A stretch of 64,000 nucleotides of DNA, taken from NCBI RefSeq assembly GCF_000300455.3, contig NZ_CP007215.2:2480001-2544000 (forward strand). The letters are read 5' to 3'. Below the pieces are notes generated by a model that was given only the letters and a program-made list of their open reading frames with translations, was not told the origin of the DNA and made no database searches. The position numbers and the translations under genes are program-made. Source of the DNA: Kosakonia sacchari SP1. Lineage in GTDB: Bacteria > Pseudomonadota > Gammaproteobacteria > Enterobacterales > Enterobacteriaceae. Of the stretch, positions 43,958 through 53,352 are shown piece by piece (position 1 is the stretch's first letter; the number at the start of each line of letters is the position of its first letter).

Positions 43958-44599
43958 TTAGTGCTGTTGTTTTTCTTCTGCGGCTTCGACTTCGCGATAC
44001 CAGCGCGGATGGTGCTTCTTCGCCCAACGACGGCTCACTTTGCCTTCAATCATGCCTTTGATCGACCCTTTCACCCAGAACGCCATATACATGTGAACCA
44101 GAATGGCGAGCATCAGGATAATGGCGGAAGTGGCATGCGCCAGCAAACACCAGCGAATCAGCCAGATAGGGAAAAAGTGGGCAAAGTACGGACGCCAGAT
44201 CACCACGCCCGTCGCCAGCAGCAGCGAAATCATGCTCATGATGGTCCAGAACATCATTTTCTGTCCGGCGTTATATTTGCCGACATCCGCCACCTTGTGC
44301 TCATTGCCTTTCAGCACTTCGACAATGTTTTTCAGCCATGGCAGATCTTTCTTGTCCGGGATGTTGTGATGCACAAAACGCCCGAACATAAACATCAGGA
44401 TCAGAAAGATCAGCACGCCAAAGAACGGGTGCAAAATTCGCCCCATCTGCGGCGTGCCGAAGGTTTGCGTCAGCCAGTGCAGCGTCGGGAAAAAGAGCGC
44501 GATACCGGATAACGCCACCAGAAAGAAGCAGATAACTACCGTCCAGTGGCACGCCCGGTCGATAAATTTGGTGCGCAGGATCATTTTGCTTTTATTCAT
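43958..44599 (-). CDS. fdnI: Formate dehydrogenase-N cytochrome b556 (gamma) subunit
   Basis: A 213-residue inner-membrane di-haem cytochrome that passes electrons from the FdnH iron-sulphur clusters to menaquinone. Four hydrophobic helices carry the haem-ligand histidines (ACHWTVV in helix 1, ILHPFFGV in helix 2, and two in [20 protein letters not shown]). The start ([12 protein letters not shown]) has GAGGAG at 8 bases and overlaps the fdnH stop; a longer frame starts 24 bases upstream. Last gene of fdnGHI. Confidence 0.93.
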   Translation of the reverse strand: MNKSKMILRTKFIDRACHWTVVICFFLVALSGIALFFPTLHWLTQTFGTPQMGRILHPFFGVLIFLILMFMFGRFVHHNIPDKKDLPWLKNIVEVLKGNEHKVADVGKYNAGQKMMFWTIMSMISLLLATGVVIWRPYFAHFFPIWLIRWCLLAHATSAIILMLAILVHMYMAFWVKGSIKGMIEGKVSRRWAKKHHPRWYREVEAAEEKQQH

Positions 44600-45479
44600 G
44601 GTCGTGCTCCTCTTCATCGTCATCCGTCTCTTTGTTCGGGCCTACACCGATATAGTGGAACAGCAGACCGGCAAAGGTAGCGATAAACCCGGCGGCGGAG
44701 AGCGGCTTGAGAATGCCCTTCCACAAATTTACCGGCACATCGATTTTCGGTTCCGCTGGCAGGTTGTGATACAGCCCAGGCTGGTCGGCATGATGCAGCA
44801 CATACATCACATGCGTACCGCCGACTCCCTGCGGGTTGTACACGCCTGCATTGACGTAACCGCGTTTTTGCAACTGGGCCACGCGCTGCTCGCCAAGCTC
44901 AAGCATCTCGGCTTTAGTACCAAAATGGATCGCCCCGGTCGGGCAGGTTTTCACACACGCGGGCTCCTGGCCGACGCTGACGCGATCGACGCAGAGTGTG
45001 CATTTGTAGACCCGGTTATCGTCCGGGTTGAGACGCGGCACGTTGAACGGGCAACCGGCAATGCAGTAGCCGCAGCCAATGCAGTGCTCCGACTGGAAAT
45101 CGACAATGCCGTTGGCGTACTGAATGATCGCGCCCGCCGACGGGCAGGCTTTCAGGCAGCCCGGCTCCGCGCAGTGCATACAACCATCTTTGCGGATCAG
45201 CCACTCCAGTTTGTTGTTTTGCGTGGTCTCGCTAAAGCGCATTACCGTCCAGGATTTGGCGCTTAAATCGAGCGGGTTGTCATACACCCCGGCGCAATAC
45301 CCCACTTCATCGCGGATATCGTTCCACTCGGAACAGGCCACCTGGCAGCCTTTACAGCCAATACAGGTGGACACATCAATCAGCTTAGCCACTTCGGCAC
45401 GGAAATCCCGTGCCTGCGGCGGCGGCGTAAAACCGTTGGTCGCTGAACGTTTAATAATGTCTTGTGATTGCATGGACAT
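44592..45479 (-). CDS. fdnH: Formate dehydrogenase-N iron-sulphur (beta) subunit
   Basis: A 295-residue protein with four ferredoxin-type [4Fe-4S] motifs: [35 protein letters not shown] and CTLCVDRV with a later CVKTC. A single C-terminal membrane helix ([19 protein letters not shown]) and an acidic tail complete it. The N-terminus ([13 protein letters not shown]) and overall sequence are closer to FdnH than to FdoH as I recall the E. coli proteins. It links FdnG to FdnI. Confidence 0.94.
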   Translation of the reverse strand: MSMQSQDIIKRSATNGFTPPPQARDFRAEVAKLIDVSTCIGCKGCQVACSEWNDIRDEVGYCAGVYDNPLDLSAKSWTVMRFSETTQNNKLEWLIRKDGCMHCAEPGCLKACPSAGAIIQYANGIVDFQSEHCIGCGYCIAGCPFNVPRLNPDDNRVYKCTLCVDRVSVGQEPACVKTCPTGAIHFGTKAEMLELGEQRVAQLQKRGYVNAGVYNPQGVGGTHVMYVLHHADQPGLYHNLPAEPKIDVPVNLWKGILKPLSAAGFIATFAGLLFHYIGVGPNKETDDDEEEHDHE

Positions 45480-45491
45480 GGTTTCGCTTCC

Positions 45492-48400
45492 TTACGCCTT
45501 CTCAATATTGACCAAAAACGCCTTGTATTCCGGCGTCTGCGAGTTAGCGTCGCCGACAGACGGCGTCAGCGTGTTAGCAAGGAAGCCTTTGCGCGTGGCC
45601 CCTTCAAAACCCCAGTGGCACGGAATACCGACGGTATCGATGCTGCGCCCGTCGATAGTTAGCGTCTGCAAGCGTTTGGTCACCACCGCTTTGGCTTTGA
45701 TAAAGCCGCGTTTCGACATCACTTTCACTTCGTCTCCGGCGAGAATGCCCTTCTCTTTTGCCAGCGCTTCGCCAATCTCCACAAACTGATCCGGCTGCGC
45801 GATAGCGTTAAGGCGGGCATGTTTCGTCCAGTGGCGGAACAGCTCGGTTATTGAGTAGGTGGTGGCGACATACGGGAAGGCATCCGCTTTGCCCATATTG
45901 GCTTTGTCGGCCGCAAAAATACGCGCTACCGGGCTTGAGACTACTTCCGGGTGCAGCGGGTTGGTGCCAATCGGCGATTCAATCGGCTCGTAGTGTTCCG
46001 GGAACGGGCCGTCGTTCATCTTGTCGATGGAGAACAGGCGCGCCACGCCTTCCGGGTTCATGATAAACGGCCCGACATTGCTGCCTGGTGCCGCCTGGCT
46101 GTAATCGGCAACGTCCATGCCAGTCCAGCGCTGACCATCCCAGTGCAACAGCGCGCGCTTCGCATCCCACGGTTTTCCCGCCGGATCGGCAGAGGCGCGG
46201 TTGTAAAGAATGCGGCGGTTCGCCGGCCACGACCACGCCCAGCCCGGCGTGCAGCCCAGCCCGTACGGATCGCTGTTATCACGGTTCGCCATCTGGTTAC
46301 CGCGCTCCGTCCAGCTACCGCAATACACCCAGCAGAAGCTACTGGTGGAGCCGTCATCACGCAGTTGCGCAAAGCTGCTTAGCTGCTCACCTTTTCTGGC
46401 AATTAACGTGCCTTTATCGTCATACAGATCGCGCAGCGCTTTGCCGTTGGCTTCGCGGGCGACTTCTTCGGGATGCGGATCGTACGGATCTTTATAATCC
46501 CAGGACATGTTCAGCAGCGGTTCCGGGTTGGCCCCGCCTTCGGCCTGATACAGCTCACGCAGACGCATAAACAGGCGGCCAAGGATTTTGGCGTCATGCA
46601 ATGCCTCTCCCGGCGGCTCGGCGGCGGCCCAGTGCCACTGCAACCAGCGACCGGAGTTGGCTATGGAACCGTCCTCTTCAGCAAAGCAGGAGGATGGCAG
46701 ACGGAATACTTCGGTCTGAATTTCCGCCGGATTGACGTCGTTCATTTCACCGTGGTTCTGCCAGAAGGTGGAGGATTCGGTCGCCAGCGGATCGATAACC
46801 ACCATGTATTTCAGTTTCGCCAGCGCGCGTGATGACTTGTTCTTATCCGGGAAGGCCGCCAGCGGGTTGAACCCCTGCACGATATATCCGTTGATTTTAC
46901 CCTCGATCATCAATTCCGCCTGGGTCATCACATCGTAGAGACGATCCCATTTCGGCAGCCAGTCGTAACCCCAGTTGTTCTCCGCTGTGGCACGATCGCC
47001 CCAGAAGCTCTTCATCATGCTGATGAAAAACTTCGGTGTGTTCTGCCAGTAGTTCACTTCATTCACCCCCAGCGACGGCGGCGTGATCTGTGAAATATAG
47101 GTCTGGTAATCCGGCTGTTTTTCCGAGGGCAGTGGCATATAACCCGGCAGGTTGGTCGACAGCAAACCTAAGTCGGTATAACCCTGAATATTCGAGTGAC
47201 CGCGCAGCGCGTTCACACCGCCGCCCGCCATACCGATATTACCGAGCAGCAGTTGCAGCATCCCCGCCGCGCGAATGATTTGCGCCCCGGCCGAGTGGTG
47301 CGTCCAGCCCAGCGCATAAAGAATGGTAGCGGTACGATTTGGCACGCTGGTGCTACCGAGCACCGAGCAAACATGGATGAAATCTTTTACCGTGGTGCCG
47401 CACAGGCGGCTGACCATTTCCGGCGTGTAGCGCGCAACGTGGGCTTTGAGCAAGTTCCACACGCAGCGCGGATGGCTTAGCGTCTCGTCGCGCAGCGCAT
47501 TGCCCTGGGCGTCGAGTTGGTAGAACCAGCTGGATTTGTCGTACTGGCGTTTTTGCGCGTCGTAGCCGCTGAACAGGCCGTCGTTAAAGGCGTAATCCTC
47601 GCGAATAATCAGGCTGGCATTGGTGTAGTGACGCACATATTCATGTTGGATCTGGTCATGTTCAATCAGATAGCGGATAGCACCCAGCAGGAACGCAGTA
47701 TCGGAACCGGCGCGGATCGGCGCATAGAAATCGGCCACCGCCGCACTGCGGTTAAAACGTGGATCGACGACCATTACGGTGGCGTCGTTTTTGGTTTGCG
47801 CTTCCACCACCCACTTAAAGCCGACCGGGTGCGCTTCAGCGGCGTTACCCCCCATGATCAGCACCACGTTGGCGTTTTTGATGTCCACCCAGTTGTTGGT
47901 CATCGCGCCGCGACCAAAAGTCGGCGCCAGCGCGGAAACGGTCGGGCCGTGGCACAAACGCGCCTGGCAGTCGATCGCCACCATGCCCAGCGCGCGGGTA
48001 AATTTGCCGTCAAGAATACCGGTCTCATTACTGGCGGCTGAAGAACAGAGCATGCCGGTGGTGGTCCAGCGATTGACCGTTACGCCCTGCGCATTTTTTT
48101 CAATAAAGTTTTCATCGCGATCTTTTTTCATTAACCTCGCGATTTTATCAATGGCTTCATCCCAGCTAATTCGCTGCCATTTATCGGAACCCGGCGCGCG
48201 ATATTGCGGATGTAATAAACGATTTTCGCTGTGAATATAGTCCAGAACGCCAGCGCCTTTTGGGCACAATGAACCCCGGCTCACCGGATGATCGGCGTCG
48301 CCTTCAATGTGATAAATACTTTCACTGACATTTTTCGCATTATCACCGAGGCTGTACATCAGCATGCCGCAGCCGACTGAACAATAGGTGCAGTTATTTC

Positions 48401-48542
48401 GCGTCTCTTTTGCTTTTAAGAGTTTATATTGACGGGTTTCCGCATGAACGGAAAAAGAAGATAAAAATCCGAGAGATGCGACAGTGCTTCCTGCCAGACC
48501 GCCCGCGCAGATCCGAAAGAACTGCCTCCGGTTGAGCTCCAT
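45492..48542 (-). CDS. fdnG: Formate dehydrogenase-N molybdopterin (alpha) subunit, Cys in place of Sec
   Basis: A 1016-residue molybdenum bis-MGD enzyme that oxidises formate to CO2 in the periplasm. It has a Tat signal (NRRQFFRICAGG), a [4Fe-4S] site CTYCSVGCG with a later CPKG (Cys51, 54, 58, 93), and the active-site block ARLCHGPTVSALAPTFGRG. In E. coli FdnG the residue before HGPT is selenocysteine encoded by TGA; here it is Cys197, codon TGC at 47952-47954 on the minus strand. The rest follows FdnG closely (GMAGGGVNALRGHSNIQG). The enzyme therefore needs no selenium or SelB machinery. Confidence 0.93.
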   Translation of the reverse strand: MELNRRQFFRICAGGLAGSTVASLGFLSSFSVHAETRQYKLLKAKETRNNCTYCSVGCGMLMYSLGDNAKNVSESIYHIEGDADHPVSRGSLCPKGAGVLDYIHSENRLLHPQYRAPGSDKWQRISWDEAIDKIARLMKKDRDENFIEKNAQGVTVNRWTTTGMLCSSAASNETGILDGKFTRALGMVAIDCQARLCHGPTVSALAPTFGRGAMTNNWVDIKNANVVLIMGGNAAEAHPVGFKWVVEAQTKNDATVMVVDPRFNRSAAVADFYAPIRAGSDTAFLLGAIRYLIEHDQIQHEYVRHYTNASLIIREDYAFNDGLFSGYDAQKRQYDKSSWFYQLDAQGNALRDETLSHPRCVWNLLKAHVARYTPEMVSRLCGTTVKDFIHVCSVLGSTSVPNRTATILYALGWTHHSAGAQIIRAAGMLQLLLGNIGMAGGGVNALRGHSNIQGYTDLGLLSTNLPGYMPLPSEKQPDYQTYISQITPPSLGVNEVNYWQNTPKFFISMMKSFWGDRATAENNWGYDWLPKWDRLYDVMTQAELMIEGKINGYIVQGFNPLAAFPDKNKSSRALAKLKYMVVIDPLATESSTFWQNHGEMNDVNPAEIQTEVFRLPSSCFAEEDGSIANSGRWLQWHWAAAEPPGEALHDAKILGRLFMRLRELYQAEGGANPEPLLNMSWDYKDPYDPHPEEVAREANGKALRDLYDDKGTLIARKGEQLSSFAQLRDDGSTSSFCWVYCGSWTERGNQMANRDNSDPYGLGCTPGWAWSWPANRRILYNRASADPAGKPWDAKRALLHWDGQRWTGMDVADYSQAAPGSNVGPFIMNPEGVARLFSIDKMNDGPFPEHYEPIESPIGTNPLHPEVVSSPVARIFAADKANMGKADAFPYVATTYSITELFRHWTKHARLNAIAQPDQFVEIGEALAKEKGILAGDEVKVMSKRGFIKAKAVVTKRLQTLTIDGRSIDTVGIPCHWGFEGATRKGFLANTLTPSVGDANSQTPEYKAFLVNIEKA

Positions 48543-48607
48543 TTGTCCTCCAGCTTAAACTTAAGACATGAAAAGGGACGGAGATTATAAGGATATTCTC
48601 AACACTT

Positions 48608-48628
48608 AACCATTATCCATTTATGGTT
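48608..48628. promoter_or_regulatory. Inverted repeat upstream of fdnG
   Basis: AACCAT-N9-ATGGTT lies about 65 bases before the fdnG start. The position would suit an anaerobic or nitrate regulator, but the repeat does not match a clear FNR or NarL consensus. Confidence 0.35.
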
Positions 48629-48675
48629 ATTTTTGCGGGTAATTTGGGGCAGATACTTATTTAACTAAAATTAGT

Positions 48676-48697
48676 GGCAGAGATTTTTCTCTCTGCC
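48676..48697. terminator. Hairpin after the beta-lactamase gene
   Basis: GGCAGAGA / TCTCTGCC stem with a 6-base loop, 8 bases past the bla stop. The better T run is on the plus-strand side; on the minus strand ACTAATTTT follows. Confidence 0.65.
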
Positions 48698-48704
48698 CTT
48701 TTTA

Positions 48705-49574
48705 TTACTTCGTCGCGCTGAATATGGCTTTACCGATGCGGGCAATGGCGTCATTACTTTGCGCGATTGTCGCTTTTGTATCCGTTATATAAATAGATAC
48801 AATACGAGGCGCGCCTTTTTTCGGCCAGACAATACTGATAATGGAACGCGAACCATATCCGCCCGCCCCGGTTTTATCGCCAATAACCCAGCCTTTTGGC
48901 AATGTGGAACGCAGCAGCGCATCAGCGACTTTATCCTCTTTCATCCATTGCACCAGTTGCGCACGCGAACGCGGCGTTAATACCTCGCCGAGCGTCAGCT
49001 TTTGCAGCGTGTGGCTGACAGCCAGCGGCGTGGTGGTATCACGTAAATCGCCCGGTACGGCGCTGTTCAGTTCCGGCTCTGCGCGATCAAGTCGCGTGAC
49101 ACTGTCACCTGAATCGACAAAGAAACGCGTCACCGCTGCCGGTCCGCCCAGCTTTTTCGCCAGCAGATTTGCCGCCGTGTTGTCACTTTCAGTGATTGCC
49201 GCGCTGCAGAGCTGCTGCCAGCTCATCGATGAAGGCGCAACAAACTTGCTGGTTACCGGCGAATAGGCAACCAGTTCACTTTGGGAAAACTGGGTGGTCT
49301 CATTTAACGCCAGTTCACCTTTGTCGACCTTGCTCAGCAACGCGCCGCACAGCAGCGCTTTGTGAGTGCTGTTAAGCGGAAAACGCTCATCGCCCCGGTA
49401 GCTCACCGTCTCACCGCTGGCGGTATCGATCACCGCAATGCCGATGCGCGCGCCTAAGTGCTCTTCCTGCAGGCGAGCCACCGCCGTCAGCGTGGCGTTA
49501 TCAATATTGGCGGCGCTGGCGGCAAACGCGCTCAACAACAGTAAAGAACAGATTGATTTCACTGGGAAAAACAT
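48705..49574 (-). CDS. bla: Class A beta-lactamase
   Basis: A 289-residue serine beta-lactamase with a Sec signal peptide (cleavage after AASA, about residue 21). Catalytic motifs are STHK (Ser70 and Lys73 in standard numbering), SDN, EPELN in the omega loop (Glu166) and KTG. It hydrolyses beta-lactam antibiotics in the periplasm; the spectrum cannot be read from sequence. The family looks like species-specific chromosomal enzymes of enterics. No LysR-type ampR gene lies beside it and there are no mobile-element ends, so it is probably intrinsic and constitutive. Confidence 0.92.
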   Translation of the reverse strand: MFFPVKSICSLLLLSAFAASAANIDNATLTAVARLQEEHLGARIGIAVIDTASGETVSYRGDERFPLNSTHKALLCGALLSKVDKGELALNETTQFSQSELVAYSPVTSKFVAPSSMSWQQLCSAAITESDNTAANLLAKKLGGPAAVTRFFVDSGDSVTRLDRAEPELNSAVPGDLRDTTTPLAVSHTLQKLTLGEVLTPRSRAQLVQWMKEDKVADALLRSTLPKGWVIGDKTGAGGYGSRSIISIVWPKKGAPRIVSIYITDTKATIAQSNDAIARIGKAIFSATK

Positions 49575-49619
49575 AGGTATAATCCTTGTTCAAACAGATC
49601 AACATCACAAGTGGGTATC

Positions 49620-50561
49620 ATGGGTAACACCGCGTTAGTGTACAGAAGTTTCGGCGAACCGCAGACTGTTCTGCACGCTGAAACCAGCGTCCTGGCACCG
49701 CTTCAGGCAGGAGATGTTCGCGTCAGGATGCGCCTTGCGCCGGTGAACGCCTCGGATTTGATCCCGGTCACCGGCGCCTACAGTCACCGCATCACCCTGC
49801 CCGCTATCGCGGGTTATGAAGGCGTGGGCGTAGTGATGCAAACGCACGATGCAAACGCGGATTTAATGGGCAAACGCGTATTGCCGCTGCGCGGTCAGGG
49901 CACCTGGCAGCAGTATGTGGATTGCCCGGCGCAACTGGCTGTGCCAGTGCCGGATGATATTGACGATACGCTTGCCGCCCGCGCCTACATCAATCCACTG
50001 GCCGCGCAGATGATGCTGGAACATTACCCAGCTCACGGCCAACATGTGCTGGTCACCGCGGCGGGTTCTGACTGCGCCACTTACCTGGCGCAGTGGGCCA
50101 GGCTTCAGGGGGCGAAAAGCGTGACCGGCATTTATCGTTCCGCCATTCATGCCAGCCGCCTGGCGGCCTGCGGCGTAAAAGCGCTGGCCGATACGGACAG
50201 CGCTGCCATCAAACAGGCGGCGGGTAAAGCCAGCGTTATCTATGACGCCACCGGCGGCACACTGGCAGAAATGTTGCTGCAATCGATGCCGAAAACGGGG
50301 CAATTTATCAGCTATGGTTTGCTCTCCGGGCAGCCATTCAGCATTCGCCAGCGCTTACCCGCAGTCCACTGGTTCCATGTGCGTAACTATCTTGACGCAA
50401 TGACGGCATATGGCTGGCAGCAGGCGTTTTGCACACTCTGGGAGCGCCTGCGCGCAACGCCCGTGAGCGAGGTGACATTGATTGATTTTCAGCAGTGGCG
50501 GCAGGCTATCACGCTGTACCAGACGCCAGGCCGGATAGCCAAACCGCTGCTGGCGTTTTAA
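49620..50561 (+). CDS. Medium-chain dehydrogenase/reductase (quinone oxidoreductase-like)
   Basis: A 313-residue MDR-superfamily protein. The N-terminal GroES-like domain (LAPVNASDLIPVTGAY, PAIAGYEGVGVV) is followed by an NADPH-binding Rossmann domain with a VLVTAAGSDCATYLAQWARL glycine region and the YDATGG turn. It has no structural zinc cysteines, as in trans-2-enoyl-CoA or quinone reductases. Its 3' end overlaps the convergent SDR gene by 4 bases. The ATG at 49620 was preferred over a GTG three codons earlier; neither has a strong ribosome site. Confidence 0.82.
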   Translation: MGNTALVYRSFGEPQTVLHAETSVLAPLQAGDVRVRMRLAPVNASDLIPVTGAYSHRITLPAIAGYEGVGVVMQTHDANADLMGKRVLPLRGQGTWQQYVDCPAQLAVPVPDDIDDTLAARAYINPLAAQMMLEHYPAHGQHVLVTAAGSDCATYLAQWARLQGAKSVTGIYRSAIHASRLAACGVKALADTDSAAIKQAAGKASVIYDATGGTLAEMLLQSMPKTGQFISYGLLSGQPFSIRQRLPAVHWFHVRNYLDAMTAYGWQQAFCTLWERLRATPVSEVTLIDFQQWRQAITLYQTPGRIAKPLLAF

Positions 50562-51382
50562 TCCCTGTCGGCTGAATACGCCACGTCGCGCTGGCGCTCA
50601 ATTTCTGCTAATCGGGTACGGAGCGAGGCCACCAGGTGCTCCCAGGCAAGGCTGCCCAGTGGCACCCGGAACGGCGGCGCGGGGGCGTCTGCCGCCGCGA
50701 TAATCGCATCCACCGTGCGCTGAGCATCGCCTTTTATGTCAAAACTGCCACTAGCGATTCCCCGGCGCACCTCGCCCGCAGGCGTATTGTCATAGACGGC
50801 GAGCGGTGTGGCGTGATCGAGCCCGGCACCGAAACCGGTTTGCGTTGGGCCAGGCTCGGCAATCACAATGTCGATACCAAACGGTTTCACCTCCTGCGCC
50901 ACCGATTCCAGAAAGCCTTCAATCCCCCACTTACTGGCATGGTAAAGGCTGAAATTGGGATAGGCTACCTGGCCGCCTTCCGAAGAGACCTGCACAATCC
51001 GCCCGCCTTGCTGCTCGCGCAGCCACGGCAACACGGCACGGACTAACTGGATGGAGCCGGTAAGATTGGTAGCTACCTGCCGGTCAATTTGCGCATCGCT
51101 CACCTCTTCCGCCGCGCCAAACAAGCCGTATCCGGCGTTGCTGACCACCCGTTCAATCACACCGCAGGTGGTAAACGCGGCGTCCACTTCGCGACGCAGT
51201 GCCGCGCTGTCGTTCATATCAAAGCAGCTGACATGCAGCCGCGACGGATAGTGCGCCTGTAATGTACTCAGCGCATCCACGCGCCGCACGCAGGCCACCA
51301 CGCGGTCACCGCGTGCCAGCAGTGTTTGCGTCATCAACAATCCCAGCCCGGACGAAGCGCCGGTGATCAGCCATGTCATCAT
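50558..51382 (-). CDS. Short-chain dehydrogenase/reductase (SDR)
   Basis: A 274-residue classical SDR with cofactor motif TGASSGLG near the N-terminus, VSNAGYGLFG (NAG motif), an active-site Ser in VSSEGGQ, and YHASK (Tyr-x-x-x-Lys). Substrate unknown. The start was taken at the tandem ATG with GGAGG upstream; the open frame continues into the divergent promoter. It shares a 101-base gap with the divergent LysR gene, which probably controls it. Confidence 0.88.
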   Translation of the reverse strand: MMTWLITGASSGLGLLMTQTLLARGDRVVACVRRVDALSTLQAHYPSRLHVSCFDMNDSAALRREVDAAFTTCGVIERVVSNAGYGLFGAAEEVSDAQIDRQVATNLTGSIQLVRAVLPWLREQQGGRIVQVSSEGGQVAYPNFSLYHASKWGIEGFLESVAQEVKPFGIDIVIAEPGPTQTGFGAGLDHATPLAVYDNTPAGEVRRGIASGSFDIKGDAQRTVDAIIAAADAPAPPFRVPLGSLAWEHLVASLRTRLAEIERQRDVAYSADRD

Positions 51383-51483
51383 AAATACCTCCACATGTTT
51401 TCCGGTGAGTGGATAGCGTAAGCAACCGGCGCTGCTATGATAAGACGCACCAATCGACATGCAGCGGTGAAAAATATTCAACA

Positions 51484-52386
51484 ATGAAAAATGTCAGTCT
51501 CGCAGATTTAAAAGCGTTCCTGCTGGTCGCCCGGCACCGCAGTTTTCAACAAGCCGCCAATGAACTGGGTGTATCCCGTTCCTCGCTCAGCCACGCCATG
51601 CGCGGGCTGGAAAGCCAGCTAGGTGTGCGCTTGTTACATCGCACCACCCGCAGCGTCTCGTTGACGGAAGAAGGCGCGGCATTGCTGCAACGCATTGATC
51701 CCCTGCTTAACCAGTTAGATACGGCGCTGGATGCCACCCGCTTTCGCCCGCAGGAACTGCACGGTACGCTGCGCATTAACGCGAATGAAGGTGGCGCGCG
51801 CTGGCTGCTGGCGCACGTGGTCGACGGCTTTTTACAGGCGCACCCGCAGGTGGTGCTGGATATCGTGACCGAAGGCCGGCTGGTGGATATCGTCGCCGAC
51901 GGGTTTGATGCGGGCGTACGGCTGGCGGAAGCAGTACCGCTCGATATGATTGCGGTGCCCTTCGGCGGGCCAATCCGCTTTATCACCATCGCCTCGCCGC
52001 ACTATCTCAACAACGCAGGTGTACCGCAAAGCCCGGCGGATCTTTTACAGCATCGCTGTATCGCCCAGCGTTTGCCGAGCGGAAAACGCTATCGCTGGGA
52101 GTTTGTGCAACAGGGCAAGCCGCTGACGCTCAACGTGCCCGGCAATTTATGTCTTGATAACAGCGCGCTGATGGTCGAGGCGGTGATAAAAGGCTTAGGC
52201 ATTGCTTATGTCCCTGAACCCTATGCCCGCGACGCCATCGACAACGGGCTGGCGCAACAGGTGCTGTCGCCATTCAGCCCGCCGATTGCCGGCTTGTGTC
52301 TCTATTATTCCGGTCACCGGCAAATACCGGCGACGTTGAACGCATTTATCGCCGCCATTCGCGAGGCCAACGAAGCGGTGTTGTAA
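51484..52386 (+). CDS. LysR family transcriptional regulator
   Basis: A 300-residue LysR protein. The winged helix-turn-helix is SLADLKAFLLVARHRSFQQA with ELGVSRSSLSHAMRGLE. The effector domain has the GLGIAYVPEPYA and HRQIPATLNAFI elements of the subgroup that often regulates divergent SDR or quinone reductases. The start at 51484 gives the normal N-terminus. Effector unknown. Confidence 0.9.
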   Translation: MKNVSLADLKAFLLVARHRSFQQAANELGVSRSSLSHAMRGLESQLGVRLLHRTTRSVSLTEEGAALLQRIDPLLNQLDTALDATRFRPQELHGTLRINANEGGARWLLAHVVDGFLQAHPQVVLDIVTEGRLVDIVADGFDAGVRLAEAVPLDMIAVPFGGPIRFITIASPHYLNNAGVPQSPADLLQHRCIAQRLPSGKRYRWEFVQQGKPLTLNVPGNLCLDNSALMVEAVIKGLGIAYVPEPYARDAIDNGLAQQVLSPFSPPIAGLCLYYSGHRQIPATLNAFIAAIREANEAVL

Positions 52387-52494
52387 TCAGTCGTCAAGTA
52401 ACTGCCCAGTGCGCAGATCCAGGCGGAAATCGCGCCCGCCGTCCGGCGGGTCCCAGTCGCCCGAGCCATATACCACACCGTCTGATGCAATCAC
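52387..52494 (-). pseudogene. Fragment of the 3' end of a lost gene
   Basis: A 35-codon minus-strand frame (ASDGVVYGSGDWDPPDGGRD and then FRLDLRTGQLLDD, stop) has good codon use but no ribosome site, and an in-frame stop directly upstream. It abuts the LysR stop codon. It looks like the C-terminal end of a deleted gene. Confidence 0.4.
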
Positions 52495-52564
52495 TTATGC
52501 CGTTTCTACAGTGCGCCTGGTTAGGCTACGCTTTGACGGTGAAAACGGATAAACCGGAGAGAGA

Positions 52565-53293
52565 ATGCTGATTGCCCAACTGAGCGATATTCATGCTGCG
52601 CCGGATAACGACAACCTTCAGCGCCTGCATCGCGCCATCGACTGGTTGCTTGCGCTCAATCCCGATCTGCTGGTGGTGAGCGGCGATTTAATCGATGACG
52701 GCTGGGGTGCGGGCTATCGCGCCATTGACAGAGTCTTACAGCGCCTGGCGTGCCGCTCGCTGATCCTGCCCGGCAATGCCGATGATAAAGCCGTGATGTG
52801 TGAAAATCTGGCCGCTTTTGCGCACCGCTCTGCGCATGACGCGCTGCATTTCCATGAGTACGTGAATAACGTGCCGGTGATTGGTGTGGATGTGACCGTA
52901 AGCGGTGAAAACCGGGGCGATATCCGCCCCCATCTGCACTGGCTGGAAGCGGCGCTGCAGGCACAGCCGCAACCGGCAATGATCTTTTTGCACCAGCATC
53001 TTTTCCCGAGCGGCATTGCCCCGCTGGATAACGCCATGTGCGAGGGCGGCGAAGCGCTGGCGCAACTGCTGGCGCACTTACCGCACCCGCCGCTGGCGCT
53101 GTGCGCCGGCCATGTCCACCGCGCGATGTCCGCCACCTTTGCCGGTATCCCTGCGTATCTTTGCGGCTCCATCTGCCCGGCGAACCCGCTGATGCTCAAT
53201 ACTCAGCACATCCCGGCGGCAAGCGATCCGCCTGCGCTTCTCATTCATGAACTGCGCGGTGATAGCCGGGTTAGCCATTTTGTCAGCCTGTAG
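52565..53293 (+). CDS. Calcineurin-like metallophosphoesterase (CpdA-like)
   Basis: A 242-residue phosphoesterase. Metal-site motifs in order are LSDIHA (D-x-H), VVSGDLIDDG, LPGNADDK (GNHD class, with Ala for His), FLHQHLF and CAGHVHRAM. Length and layout fit the cyclic-nucleotide phosphodiesterase CpdA/GpdQ class III group. Replacement of the GNHD histidine could weaken or alter catalysis. Start at 52565 with GGAGAGA just upstream. Confidence 0.85.
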   Translation: MLIAQLSDIHAAPDNDNLQRLHRAIDWLLALNPDLLVVSGDLIDDGWGAGYRAIDRVLQRLACRSLILPGNADDKAVMCENLAAFAHRSAHDALHFHEYVNNVPVIGVDVTVSGENRGDIRPHLHWLEAALQAQPQPAMIFLHQHLFPSGIAPLDNAMCEGGEALAQLLAHLPHPPLALCAGHVHRAMSATFAGIPAYLCGSICPANPLMLNTQHIPAASDPPALLIHELRGDSRVSHFVSL

Positions 53294-53352
53294 CGGGCAT
53301 CGCCAGCGCACCGGTTTTTTTCGTCACGCGCAAGTAAAACCGGCGCTGATGT

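Noticed and set aside
47952-47954. Selenocysteine TGA codon in fdnG
   Set aside because: The codon is TGC and the frame is open throughout, so no recoding is needed.
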